64,000 nucleotides of DNA. It comes from Chrysomallon squamiferum (taxonomy: Eukaryota > Mollusca > Gastropoda > Neomphalida > Peltospiridae). The DNA is taken from contig CM022677.1 of NCBI GenBank assembly GCA_012295275.1, positions 5,474,375-5,538,374 of the forward strand, in the 5' to 3' direction. Each line of letters begins with the position of its first letter. The first letter of the stretch is position 1. The notes below the pieces were generated by a model. It did not search any database and had not been told where the DNA came from. It was given only the letters and a program-made list of their open reading frames with translations. This document shows positions 11,140-20,854 of the stretch, piece after piece. The translations under genes and the position numbers were made by a program.

Positions 11140-12020
11140 TTTTGCCAGTTTTTTCTTCCAAAATCAGTGTCGAGTCATGATAAAATTCGTATTGGAGTAA
11201 TTACTGAAACACGAAATTTTGACGTTTAATGTATTTTTCTAGATATAATTTGTGACACTGGACAGAGTTTATGTTCTATAAACAAATAAGATTTCAGATC
11301 TCCATGAATAAACTGAGGTTCAGTCAAAAATATCATGATATAGTATAAAAAACAATCATTTTATTTCCTTTCTGACTTTTTTCTTTTTCCCTTGTTTCAG
11401 TAGTCTTTCTTAATTATTATTTTATTTATCATTTTAATTAGTATTATTGTAGTTTTTGTTGTGTTTACAAAAATAATTAAATAAATCAGTTCAGACTGAT
11501 ATTTTAAAAGTTTCTGGTGAGATTTTATTGATAACCGAAGAAACATTAAGATGTACTTGATAGTAAAGATATTGTTATATTTTAATCGGATGAAACAAAC
11601 AATATATTTCTTCTAGCTAACTAAAAATATCCTCGTATCTCATAAAACACCAGTTCAGGAGGACAGGCATGTTTTCTATGATGTAACTTACTAACTTTGT
11701 AAGATTTCTCCTAGTAGAATAAAATGTAACTAAGTGAAATTATCGGTATTTTTTTTATATTCATTTCAAAATGTTCACCTTTTCCTCTATTTTTTATTTA
11801 ACATTATCTTTTTTTTTTATTTAACCTTTTTATTTTCATAAATGATAGAAAATTAATTGCAAAAGTAATTTAAAATAATTAAATTTAAAATGAACATATG
11901 ACATTGAAACTAGTTTTATAGGAGATACACAGAAAGTATATAAACTGTTAGGGAGATGTACATAAAGAAATTGTTGAAGTTGTATAGAATGTATGGATTG
12001 GTAGAGAAACAGATGAACAG

Positions 12021-12064
<44 letters not shown>

Positions 12065-12526
12065 AAGGAAATTTGTGTTTTGTATTTTTCCAGAGGGCAT
12101 GGTAGGAGAAATTGTTGCAGACATAGAGAGACAGATGTGAATGTGAAAGGATGAGTTGGTACGTACATGTTATCTGTGAGAAAGAGTTAATGTTTTTGTT
12201 GTCAAATAACTGCTGTATGTGAAAGACAGTGGCCTTGTAAATACAAGTTCCAAGTGTTTTGTTTGTTGTTATCTTTCACAAAAAACACAGAAAAATGATA
12301 TAAAAATAGAGATAAAAAACAGAATTATTAATTGGATTATTTTAATGATTTATTATTATATTATTGTCCCGATTTTAAATTGTATTAACATTGAAAGATA
12401 CTTGAAAATAGCTGAAATTAATAAGATTAAAAAAATAATTTTAGCACTATTAAAACCAAGTATTTTTTAAAACAGATTTGCAGTAATTTTTATTTTAAAG
12501 AAAATGAAAATGAAATTATCTATGTC

Positions 12527-12560
<34 letters not shown>

Positions 12561-13185
12561 TTTAAAAGATTTAAAATTTAATTTGCTTGATTATGGCTTC
12601 ATTATGACAGTCTGTGACATCAAATAAAAGTGAAATGGGTTCATGATAAAAAATCTTAAAGACATATGTCACATTAATTCATTATTATAATGCATTGTTA
12701 GAAAAGCTCGAGATTTATAGTGTATATAGAAAAATTCATTGTTTTTACTCAAGGGACAAATCGAAAAAAAAAGTTTTCTGCAAAATAGGAATTTTACAGT
12801 AATTAATTAAGAAATAATAACAAACAAACCAGCTTTAATTTTCATTCTGGTTGGAAACATATTAAATACAAAATTGTACTTAATTTTTTAAAGAGATTAA
12901 TATTATTTTCTTTTATTTATTTATTTTTTTTTTTTTTTTTTTTAAAGATTCCTTATTGAAATAATTCTAAAATGGGAAAGGCAAATTATAAAAACTGGCA
13001 GAAATGTCTAAACAAAAATAACTGAATATTTAAGTTTTATTATCTAGACAGGTTTTTAAGTAATTTCAACTTGAAGATCATCATGTTTCTTCTAATTAAA
13101 AATAGCAAAGTCATGGTTAATGCAATCAAAAGTTCAATTTAATTAACAGTTTACATTAAAAATATATTATTATTATTATTTTTTT
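11140..13185. other. AT-rich stretch with microsatellites
   Basis: Contains (GT)n at 12,021-12,061, (AAT)n near 12,530-12,558 and a poly-T at 12,924-12,943. No supported exon. Confidence 0.5.
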
Positions 13186-13189
13186 TATT

Positions 13190-13610
13190 AAAAAATTCAA
13201 ATTACCTCTAATTAGTAAAGCTTCAATTATATTTACACTAATTACCCACAACAAACCCTTGATTTAGCCCTGTTTTAAATACTATAAAGAAAAACAAATT
13301 ATTTGGGGGTTTTTTACGCAAAAAGTTATAATTACCCCTAATTACATAATATTCAATTATATTTACATTAATTACCCCTAAACCGTTGATCTCCCCTGAT
13401 TTAAATAATATAAAGAAAAAATGGATTTTGTTTTTATAAAAAATTCTAGATTTCATTTTTTTTTTATAAAAAATCTAATTACCCCTAATTAAACAATTTT
13501 AGAAATATGTACACAATGATTACATAATTTTAAATATATTTAAACTAATTTTTTACCCCTGCAAAACCTTGAATTTCCCCTGAATTAAATAATATAAAAA
13601 TAAGATCATT
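13190..13610. repeat. AATTACCCC tandem repeat, three units
   Basis: Units start near 13,198, 13,330 and 13,479, roughly 130-150 bp apart. Each carries AATTACCCCTAATTA, a TTCAATTATATTTACA stretch, a second ATTACCC, a CCTTGAT and TTAAATAATATAAA. A single inverted copy lies at 19,575-19,665, so this is a dispersed family that expanded locally. Confidence 0.85.
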
Positions 13611-13865
13611 ATAAAAATTAACACCTCTATGCACTATCACATTAATTTTAGCTTATTTAGAATAACCAAGCACACATCAGTGATACAAACAGTGCAAGCT
13701 GCTATGAAGTACAATGTGTACACTGGATGTTCTGATCACATTGACAATGCAGTCTCTTGGAGATCACTGAGTTACAAATTACATTTCAGACAGATTTTCT
13801 CTTGAAAGTGTTGCGATTTCTCTGGACAGGGAAGACTGTGATGTAATAGCATTCTGGTGCTTTAG

Positions 13866-13946
13866 TTAACCTTTTCTGAAAATGTGTCTTACAACATTTT
13901 CAACTGAAGTGCTGGCTGAGGCAGCTTGAATCTGTTGCCTAGGATC
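13866..13946 (-). CDS. candidate terminal exon D-P-R-Q-Q-I-Q
   Basis: Acceptor TTTTGTTGTAG, then 26 codons (D-P-R-Q-Q-I-Q-A-A-S-A-S-T-S-V-E-N-V-V-R and on to F-R-K-G) and a TAA at 13,866-13,868. Phase 0 matches the end of 14,515-14,561. It has no counterpart in the plus copy, so the minus copy may hold the original 3' end of the gene. Confidence 0.45.
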   Translation of the reverse strand, partial: DPRQQIQAASASTSVENVVRHIFRKG

Positions 13947-14514
13947 CTACAACAAAATATAATATTCATTAATAAACTAAACATAAAATAAAGTGCAAGC
14001 AGTAGTTTTGTTGTCAGTTCTAACTGCATTTCACTGTCTTAGCAAGAACATTTTTAGTCCACATTTTTGTTTCTTCCATACAATTTTAATAATAAAAATA
14101 TTTTATTAAATGTTTTTATATTCTTAATTTGAATCAGTTTATTATTTTTTTTAACTTTGATATAAAAGGATAAAAATAGCAATAAATACCTTTAGCCCTA
14201 CCACATAAAGTATTAAATGTATTTCAGATTAGAGTCAGATATTAGTAACATCGAATTACATATTTATACAACTGTTCTGTTCACTACTCTATTAGGCTGA
14301 CATGCAAATTATTACAAGGTTTGTTGTTGCATGAACCATTATTACATTGATTTGACTACTATCTAAACTAAATGACATTTACAATATCAAGATCCTTTAT
14401 GAAACATTTATATAAAATTATCAATACTATTCTGTACATTAAAATAAATTGTTGATTAAATTCATTCTTAATGAAATGAGCTATAAAACACAAAAGTGAA
14501 TGAATAAAACATAC

Positions 14515-14561
14515 CTTTAGAGCAGCATTCAATCCACACATAGACATGGATCTTTTAGAAC
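14515..14561 (-). CDS. short exon G-S-K-R-S-M-S-M, IRAG/LRMP-like tail
   Basis: Acceptor TTTTTTTGCTCCAG and donor GTATGT. The 47 nt read (G)-S-K-R-S-M-S-M-C-G-L-N-A-A-L-K, ending in phase 0, which joins 13,946. A K-R-S-x-S motif followed by Leu/Asn/Ala fits the Ser-rich tail after the coiled coil in this family, but the match is short. Confidence 0.5.
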
Positions 14562-14779
14562 CTGGAGCAAAAAAATCAAAATAAACAGTTGCAAAAAAAC
14601 CCCAAAACACCACAAATTTAAGAAAAAAAATACTGCAACTTTCACCTTTTAAATTGTTTAAAGTTAAGTAACTAATACAAAATTGCATTTTACTTTACAA
14701 TCATATTTAATAATTAATTGTCAGTTATTAAATTTGTAAAATTCATAGATTGTTGACTAAGAATTGCTAATAACATTAC

Positions 14780-14832
14780 CTATTTCTGTAAAATTGCTGC
14801 CAAAAGGCTTTTCCACTGAAATTTACTGTTTC
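14780..14832 (-). pseudogene. exon-like block after the IRAG/LRMP core
   Basis: Acceptor TTTAATTTCAG and donor GTAATG. In the frame resembling the plus-copy last exon (G-N-S-x-F), it reads N-S-K-F-Q-W-K-S-L-L-A-A-I-L-Q-K and then TAG at the exon end. Phases do not join cleanly to either neighbour. Confidence 0.45.
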
Positions 14833-14857
14833 CTGAAATTAAATAATTATTGTGAAT

Positions 14858-14858
14858 G

Positions 14859-14908
<50 letters not shown>
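14858..14908. repeat. (AAT)n microsatellite
   Basis: About 16 AAT units at the 3' limit of the inverted duplication; the plus copy has a TTG/ATT tract at the matching place (3680-3730). Confidence 0.9.
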
Positions 14909-14910
<2 letters not shown>

Positions 14911-15092
14911 CAACAACAAAAAGCCCCAAACACAATGTCATCCTTAATTAAGTACATGAATGACAACAAAGATATGAATAAATTCTTAAGATCTTTCAAT
15001 TCACCTCAATTTCTATATAAATATCATTATCATCTTTGTCAGTTAAACAGGTGAACGGAAAAAGAAATGACAGTGTAAATGCATCAACTCAC

Positions 15093-15169
15093 TGTTTGAT
15101 CTTTCTTATGTGATCAACACTAACGTTCTCAACATGAGTTACTTCCATTGTACAACTGAGTCTCATCTC
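15093..15169 (-). pseudogene. IRAG/LRMP-like exon, shortened
   Basis: Acceptor TTTTTGTAG and donor GTGAGT as in 3267-3364, but 77 nt instead of 98. Reads E-M-R-L-S-C-T-M-E-V-T-H-V-E-N-V, then diverges. Two codons (M-V) are lost from E-V-M-V-T-H, and the E-L-E-E end is gone. Confidence 0.7.
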
Positions 15170-15398
15170 CTACAAAAACACACAATTATATTTGAACTGA
15201 TTATACTTGTTATTAATTATTACTACTTTTATATATAAATAAACAAAAAATAAACAAATATAAAAATAAGTAAAATGAAGTAAGAAGACAGCAGAAAGAT
15301 AGAGAAAATATTTTGCATAGAATTTTGTGAAAGACTGATGAATTATTTAAAACTGAAATAAAATGGAAAAGTTTACAATGAATAATGTATTTAAATAC

Positions 15399-15529
15399 CT
15401 GCTGAACAGCACCAAATACTTCAACTCTACTGGAGACTCAAGCTGCTCTTTGTTCCAAAATGTCAATCAGAGTTTGTTTTTTAGAAACAATTTTTAGAAT
15501 TGTTTTTCCTTAACAAGCTGATTTAACTT
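15399..15529 (-). pseudogene. IRAG/LRMP-like exon with premature TGA
   Basis: Homologous to 2734-2864. The TGTTTATTTTCAG acceptor of the plus copy is missing, so GGATTT runs straight into GAAGTTAAATC. The middle is rearranged. I-D-I-L-E-Q-R-A-A is followed by TGA at 15,438-15,440 where the plus copy has CGA, then V-S-S-R-V-E-V-F-G-A-V-Q-Q and a normal donor GTATTT. Confidence 0.75.
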
Positions 15530-15621
15530 CTAAATCCACAGTTTAGTATATTGGTTTCTTCATTTGCTATAAATATATGTGATTAAAGATCTGAAGTCAT
15601 TCAGTAAATACTGACATTTCC

Positions 15622-15738
15622 TAGTTCTTTGTCCACATTGTTTTCAGCAATGTTCCTTGCCCTTTCTTGAATCTCATTTCTTTGCTCTTGAGTTAACTTG
15701 TCCACCTTGAAGGCCAGTAATAGACTTAGGAACTCAGT
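15622..15738 (-). pseudogene. IRAG/LRMP-like exon, 3' end deleted
   Basis: Acceptor CTTAAACAG before 15,738. Reads T-E-F-L-S-L-L-L-A-F-K-V-D-K-L-T-Q-E-Q-R, then E-I-Q-E-R-A-R-N-I-A-E-N-N-V-D-K-E-L. This is the cleanest family match in the window, with the S-L-x-L-A-F-K-x-D block complete. After GAACTA the sequence jumps to GGAAATGTCAGTATTTACTG, which in the plus copy lies in the intron at about 2629. The exon end and its donor are therefore gone. Confidence 0.75.
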
Positions 15739-15939
15739 CTGTTTAAGATACCAAAAATAAACCGTAATATATATATATACACACAATCAAAAGCTAATGT
15801 AAAAACATTCAAGTGATATTACACTGAAAATAATAATGTATGTTTATAAAACAATGAGCATAATTTTATTAGTTCTGACATCATTTTGTCAATAGGAAAC
15901 ATAAAATTCCTGATAGACTGAGGATATAGCTTAACATAT

Positions 15940-15943
<4 letters not shown>

Positions 15944-15982
<39 letters not shown>
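15944..15982. repeat. (GT)n microsatellite in intron
   Basis: About 19 GT units. The plus copy has only a short CA/CACA patch at the equivalent place (1976-1996). Confidence 0.9.
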
Positions 15983-15983
<1 letters not shown>

Positions 15984-16629
15984 TGAATGAGTGTGTATGT
16001 TGTTTGATTTATAGCATATCTATCTAAAAAATGACTTTTTGAAATAGGAAAATATCAGGCCTCTATCTGTTTTCATAAGCTTGTTATTTTATTTTCAGAC
16101 TAAACTCAACTAGTATAATAAGTTAAACCTAAATGTGGAAAAAGAAGAATTATTACTGTATTTAATAAAATCAAAAAGCATACACCCTGTCCAAAACAAA
16201 GAACCTACTCTAACTGAATAAAAAATCTTGTTTCACATAAGTATTGTTTATCACATTGAAACATCACAAAGATATATCATTAATCTAAAATCACAAATAA
16301 ATTACATCTTTAAGTAAAATTCTCAATAAATGCAGAATAAAAATTTAGTTACTTTGATTTCTTCATCTGAAAGTTTGCGCAACTGAAATAAAAATATACT
16401 GTTGAGACAGCTGTCCTAATGGGGAAACAAATCTGGATATTGCTGATATTTTGCTAGTTAAGGAAAATGATGGATGCAACACGAACTGCTGAACATAAAA
16501 TGTGTTTCCTGAACTAATTTAACTAATGTCTGCAATGACTGAAATAAGAAAACCTCAGCATAATATAAAATGTCAGTATAAGTATTAATATAAATTATAA
16601 GAAGAAAGAAAAAGTAGGTAAAAAAAAAT

Positions 16630-17078
16630 AACAACACCGTTTATTTGAAGTTTACGGTGAACGATTGGCTAATAATAAAAATAAAATAAAATAAAATAAA
16701 TAAATAAAAGAAGAACCACATTGATTTATAATTAGTACGTATATTTTAATTAATTATTTTATTTTAATTGTTTTGAACATTAATTTAATATATTTTTTTT
16801 AATTTTTTTTTTTTTTTATAGTATCTTATTTGCGGACAAATGCGGGATGATTTCGGTCTTTGCGGATTTACTTTCTTGTTCATAGAATATAATACAGAAT
16901 TGGGATAATCGCATTATCATGCAACAAAAAAGTTGCTTAATGTATTTCATTTTGTGAAGGAGACAGGTATTACTATTTATTATTATAGTTGTTAATATGT
17001 TTGGATATTTTTCGATTTATTTAATTATAATTTAAAAGTCATACACGGGATGGCAGCCATCTTATTTTGGAATAATAT

Positions 17079-17113
<35 letters not shown>

Positions 17114-17383
17114 TTTTCTTTTTTTTTGTGTGTGTGTGCAAATAACGACACTCGATTAGTAATAAAATTCACCAGTGGTTGTACTAATCTGAACAGCATA
17201 AACAACGTCATATAAATAAGAAATCATGTTTAGTCTTTAATTTTTTTTTACCAATCATATATGATATATCGGGGGCAAATTTTGTGTGACCAGTAATTGA
17301 AGTTGTCTTAAACTAAATTGACTTGTGTAGCACACATCACAGGACAACTATGTGTCGACTGTCAAAGGATTTATTTATTTATT

Positions 17384-17435
<52 letters not shown>

Positions 17436-17718
17436 TTTTGAAATAAACTAATAACACTATTTTTAAAATACGCTAATTTTGTTTCACATGTTGTTTTCTG
17501 TCAGTTTTTTTTAATGATTTTTCTTTTTAAAATCATGTTAAATTCATGCTCAATACATTATTTAATTGATTTTTTAAAACATTAAAGGTTATAATGGGTG
17601 GGGCCATAAACGGTTTCATTATTTAAGCTAAATACCTGTATAGCTCAGTGTTAACTCTAAAAACAAATAAAGATAAATACAAATTTAAGATAATACATTT
17701 ATTTATTATAATAATATT

Positions 17719-17751
<33 letters not shown>

Positions 17752-17985
17752 AAAAATTTGTTATCCTCAGTGGTAACTGTTCTTTGTTTCCATTCTTTTT
17801 CTTAATTGTCAATTTTAATTTATTTACATTTTGTTTTGTTTTGTTCTACTTCCTTCTTTTTTATCTTCTTATTATTAGTACTACTTTTTGTTAGTATCAT
17901 GTTTTATTTTTATTATTATTTTTTTAATCTTTATTATTATTATTCATTTTCTTTTTCTTATCATTACTAATATTTGTTTATTTGG
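16630..17985. other. AT-rich stretch with TTTA and TTA tracts
   Basis: Holds (TTTA)n at 17,079-17,116, (TTTA/TTA)n at 17,366-17,435 and (CA)n at 17,723-17,750. A 13-bp palindrome GATGGCAGCCATC occurs at 17,049-17,061. No supported exon. Confidence 0.6.
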
Positions 17986-18141
17986 GATGTTTTCCAGGAC
18001 ATATGGAGAAAATGGTCCAAATGAATTTAAAGAATTTTCTATGAAAAATCAGATGTTAATGTTTATAAATTTCTCATCCAGCTACACATCCATTGACCAG
18101 AACCACACTGTAGAGTGCAAGTGCTGCTAGAATGCTATAAT

Positions 18142-18562
18142 ATGGATACAACGATGGTTTACATTCAGCATAGACAGGAACAAGAAGGAAAGGGCAGAGT
18201 GCCATTGAAGTCTGCAGTCTGCGCTGGCAAACAAAACACCGTGGCAGATGACTGCAATGGCTCAGCATGACGGTGGCAATGACAACAGCCAGGAAGTTGA
18301 GCTTGCCACTCTGAGAATGAAGCTGGATGAGAAGATAAAGAAAAGAGAGAGAAGAAAACAGAGGCTGTAGCTGCAGCAGAACAAGATGAGACTCAGGAAG
18401 GCAGCATTCATGAGAGTGATGTCTAGACATATTGACAATTCGAAAGACCGAGCTAGTCCTTTACGTGATTCAGACAACAGAGTGGGACCAATGCACACAG
18501 GTCCGTGTCCCCTACCTCATCATCACAAAAATCAAGGCCATTTCCCAGAGAAGGGATGCTAG
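18142..18562 (+). pseudogene. CAMSAP/Patronin coiled-coil (CC1-like) exon with stops
   Basis: From ATG at 18,257 one frame reads M-A-Q-H-D-G-G-N-D-N-S-Q-E-V-E-L-A-T-L-R and on through M-K-L-D-E-K, a Lys/Arg run, then R-K-A-A-F-M-R-V-M-S-R and S-P-L-R-D-S-D. It stops at TAG 18,560-18,562. An internal TAG at 18,368-18,370 replaces what was probably CAG. The order E-L-x-x-L-R-M-K-L-x-E-K, basic helix, A-A-F, S-P-L-R is that of the conserved coiled-coil segment before the CKK domain in CAMSAP/Patronin microtubule minus-end proteins. A further open stretch in another frame runs from 18,142 to 18,267. No ATG context or promoter is seen. Confidence 0.6.
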
Positions 18563-18675
18563 AGACTTTTGATAATGTGAGACAACAGTCTGGCGTCAAG
18601 TGATCTGTCAGGCCTGTGTTAAAATGTTTTCAGAAACTTCTCAACAGTGGCAGGGTATGTTTTATTAGTTTATAT

Positions 18676-18752
18676 ATGTGTATGTGTGTCTGTGTGTCTG
18701 TGTGTGTGTGTGTTTGGGTCTGTGTGTGTGTGTGTGTGTGTGTCTGTGTCTC

Positions 18753-18806
<54 letters not shown>
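18676..18806. repeat. (GT)n then (GA)n compound microsatellite
   Basis: Imperfect GT/TCTG units from 18,676, changing at about 18,761 to a GA run ending at 18,806. It lies in the presumed intron between the two CAMSAP-like parts. Confidence 0.9.
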
Positions 18807-18810
<4 letters not shown>

Positions 18811-18889
18811 ATCAATAAAAAAAGGTATTATGTTCATGTTGGAATTTCTAAAAGCTTTATTTACCATTCACATTACATATTTTATATAG

Positions 18890-18987
18890 GTCATTGCAGT
18901 ATTATTCAGGTGCTATTTAGAAAGGAAATTTACTTTATGGAGAAGGATGAATCAGCTGTACAGACACTGCAGACTGCACAATTCCAA
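18890..18987 (+). CDS. CAMSAP/Patronin N-terminal exon (CH-region part 1)
   Basis: Acceptor TTTTATATAG; donor site GTTGTA is weak. The 98 nt read (G)-H-C-S-I-I-Q-V-L-F-R-K-E-I-Y-F-M-E-K-D and on to D-E-S-A-V-Q-T-L-Q-T-A-Q. CAMSAPs have I-Q-x-L-x-R-K-G-I-Y-V-x-E-x-D-D-x-x-V just before their CH-domain helix. It ends in phase 0 and joins 19,252 in frame. Confidence 0.6.
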
Positions 18988-19251
18988 GTTGTAAATTCTT
19001 ATCTTAGTTTTATTCCTTAGTGAGTAAAATAAGTTTTATAGTAACAACTCTTTACTGATTGTAAAATAGCATAATAATAATAATCATTTGTTTCATTAAA
19101 TTATTACCATTATCATTATAATGATTATACAAAGTATATCAAAATAACCAACACCCCTTTGTGTCTGAATAATCCAGTAACTGGTACCAGTACAATTTAT
19201 ATTTTAATAATATCATATTTATTTATAACACTTTATTATTTTTATTGTCAG

Positions 19252-19329
19252 AATGCACATACAGCTCTAATTGATGCGCTGATGTTTGCTAGTGAAGTTG
19301 TTTCAGTAGAAGGTGCTGTCCAGCACTGA
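19252..19329 (+). pseudogene. CAMSAP/Patronin N-terminal exon (CH-region part 2), ends in stop
   Basis: Acceptor TTTTTATTGTCAG. Reads N-A-H-T-A-L-I-D-A-L-M-F-A-S-E-V-V-S-V-E and G-A-V-Q-H, then TGA at 19,327-19,329. The family motif is A-H-x-A-x-I-D-A-L-M-x-A-Y-x-x-E-x-V-S-x-E-K-V-V. The exon joins the previous one in phase and in the right family order. The stop where the CH domain should continue argues for a broken copy. Confidence 0.6.
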
Positions 19330-19574
19330 GGATAAAGTTTGTACTGCTGCCACTGGAAAAGAGAAAAAAAACAAAACTGAACAGGTGAATTTGAGTTTGT
19401 TTTCTTATGTATTTCTCATGCACATACATTAGAATTTTGTATCATACACTGCATTTTAATTATCTCTCTCTCCGAAACATACACACAACACATACAGCCA
19501 CACACACAACAGTTCCATTCATATAATACTGGTAATTTTGTTGTAAATTTCTATAATTTAAAATTAAATCAGCT

Positions 19575-19665
19575 GGAATTCAAGGGTTTGCTGGGGTAAT
19601 CAATGTAAATATAATTGAAAATTATGTAATTAGGGGCAATTAGAATTTTTCAGGCAAAGACATTG
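19575..19665. repeat. inverted copy of the AATTACCCC repeat
   Basis: Read on the minus strand it gives AATTGCCCCTAATTACATAA, then TTCAATTATATTTACATTGA and TTACCCCAGCAAACCCTTGA, matching the 13.2-13.6 kb units. Confidence 0.8.
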
Positions 19666-19669
19666 TCTT

Positions 19670-20850
19670 TTTTTTTTTAAATTTTTGTTTAAATGCAGGA
19701 AAAGGTGATGATTTTGAAACGAATATAAAATATTATTTTTGCTGATTCTACATTTTGCCATATAAACTGCGCTGCAGGATAAGATAAATGTTTCTTTACT
19801 TTTCTTTTATTTTTAGTCACTCACTGGTGGATGAATATTACCATAATGTGGACACGTTACTCTGCTAAAACTGCATAGCAGACAGATCTGAGTACGTTGT
19901 TGTAAAACATTACTTGAAACCATTTATAATTTTTTATTTTAATATTTATTTCCATATTCAATGCATTAGAGGTGGTATAAAAAAATTAGATAAAAATTAG
20001 TTATTTACCTAAAATGCCTCATAGGTCAGTGCTGAAGATTCAGAGGAGAATTTACAATTTGTAAGATTTCAGCTTTGAGAAATATTAGTGGTATTTGTAT
20101 TATTATTATTATTACATTTTCATGTTATATTTGTATTGCTTAACTTTAAAATATTTTGATCTAATCAATGCATTAGAAAATCTTTCATAAAGAAATATTT
20201 TCACTTATCTTTATGAATTTAGATTATAAAAAACACATTTTTTAAGTTGACCAGAATTTTAAATTTACAGTTTGTATTGATCCTGTTTTTTTAGAGATCT
20301 AAATTTATATTTAAATTATTTGTTATTAATTATTAAACCTATTATAATAAGACTGATGATGTTTATTTATAATATTTTCTTTCTAACATTACAAACACAA
20401 TGGAAAAATACTTTTAAATAATTATTCTATTAAATTTTATTATTGTATCTACAGGAAAGACATTATTCTGGAATCAGCTTAAGTTACAAGAATATGGAGA
20501 AGACTATAAGGGTTGCTTCAAACAGTTGAGATATCTACTGATATAGACCAAGTTTCCAGACAGAGAAGTTGTTGACAATTTATGTCAGGGTTGATTGATT
20601 GTTCTCCAGTAGTTAACAGTGGATGATTCTTGATTATTATGGAAAAAAAAACTTCCACTATAATGACTGAGGACACTGCAAAAACTCTGTGTGTTTCTAC
20701 TTTACAAATTATAGAAGAAATGAAAAGATGTGGAGCAATGATATTTACAGATAGACAACAAGCAGGTTCCAGCTTAAAGTTGTTTTCATAAAGAATATTC
20801 AAAGTTAACTTGAGAGCTACCATTTGAAGAAATGGAAAGATGATTGACAG
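19670..20850. other. AT-rich stretch, one exon-like block
   Basis: A TTGTATCTACAG acceptor at 20,443-20,454 precedes a short open stretch (F-W-N-Q-L-K-L-Q-E-Y-G-E-D-Y-K-G-C-F) that I cannot assign. The rest shows no coding signal. Confidence 0.35.
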
Positions 20851-20854
20851 AGAT

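Larger units (their letters stand above)
13866..16620 (-). pseudogene. IRAG/LRMP (MRVI1)-family gene, inverted second copy
   Basis: Minus-strand exons in order: about 16,346-16,375 (L-S-D-E-E-I-K), 15,622-15,738, 15,399-15,529, 15,093-15,169, 14,780-14,832, 14,515-14,561 and 13,866-13,946. The first four are homologous to 1587-3364, introns included, so this is an inverted segmental copy of about 1390-3730. Lesions not shared with the plus copy: a deletion of roughly 320 bp fusing exon 15,622-15,738 to intron sequence, an acceptor deletion before 15,529, a TGA at 15,438-15,440 replacing CGA, and codon losses in 15,093-15,169. The last two exons have no counterpart downstream of the plus copy. 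I read this as a pseudogene. Confidence 0.7.
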
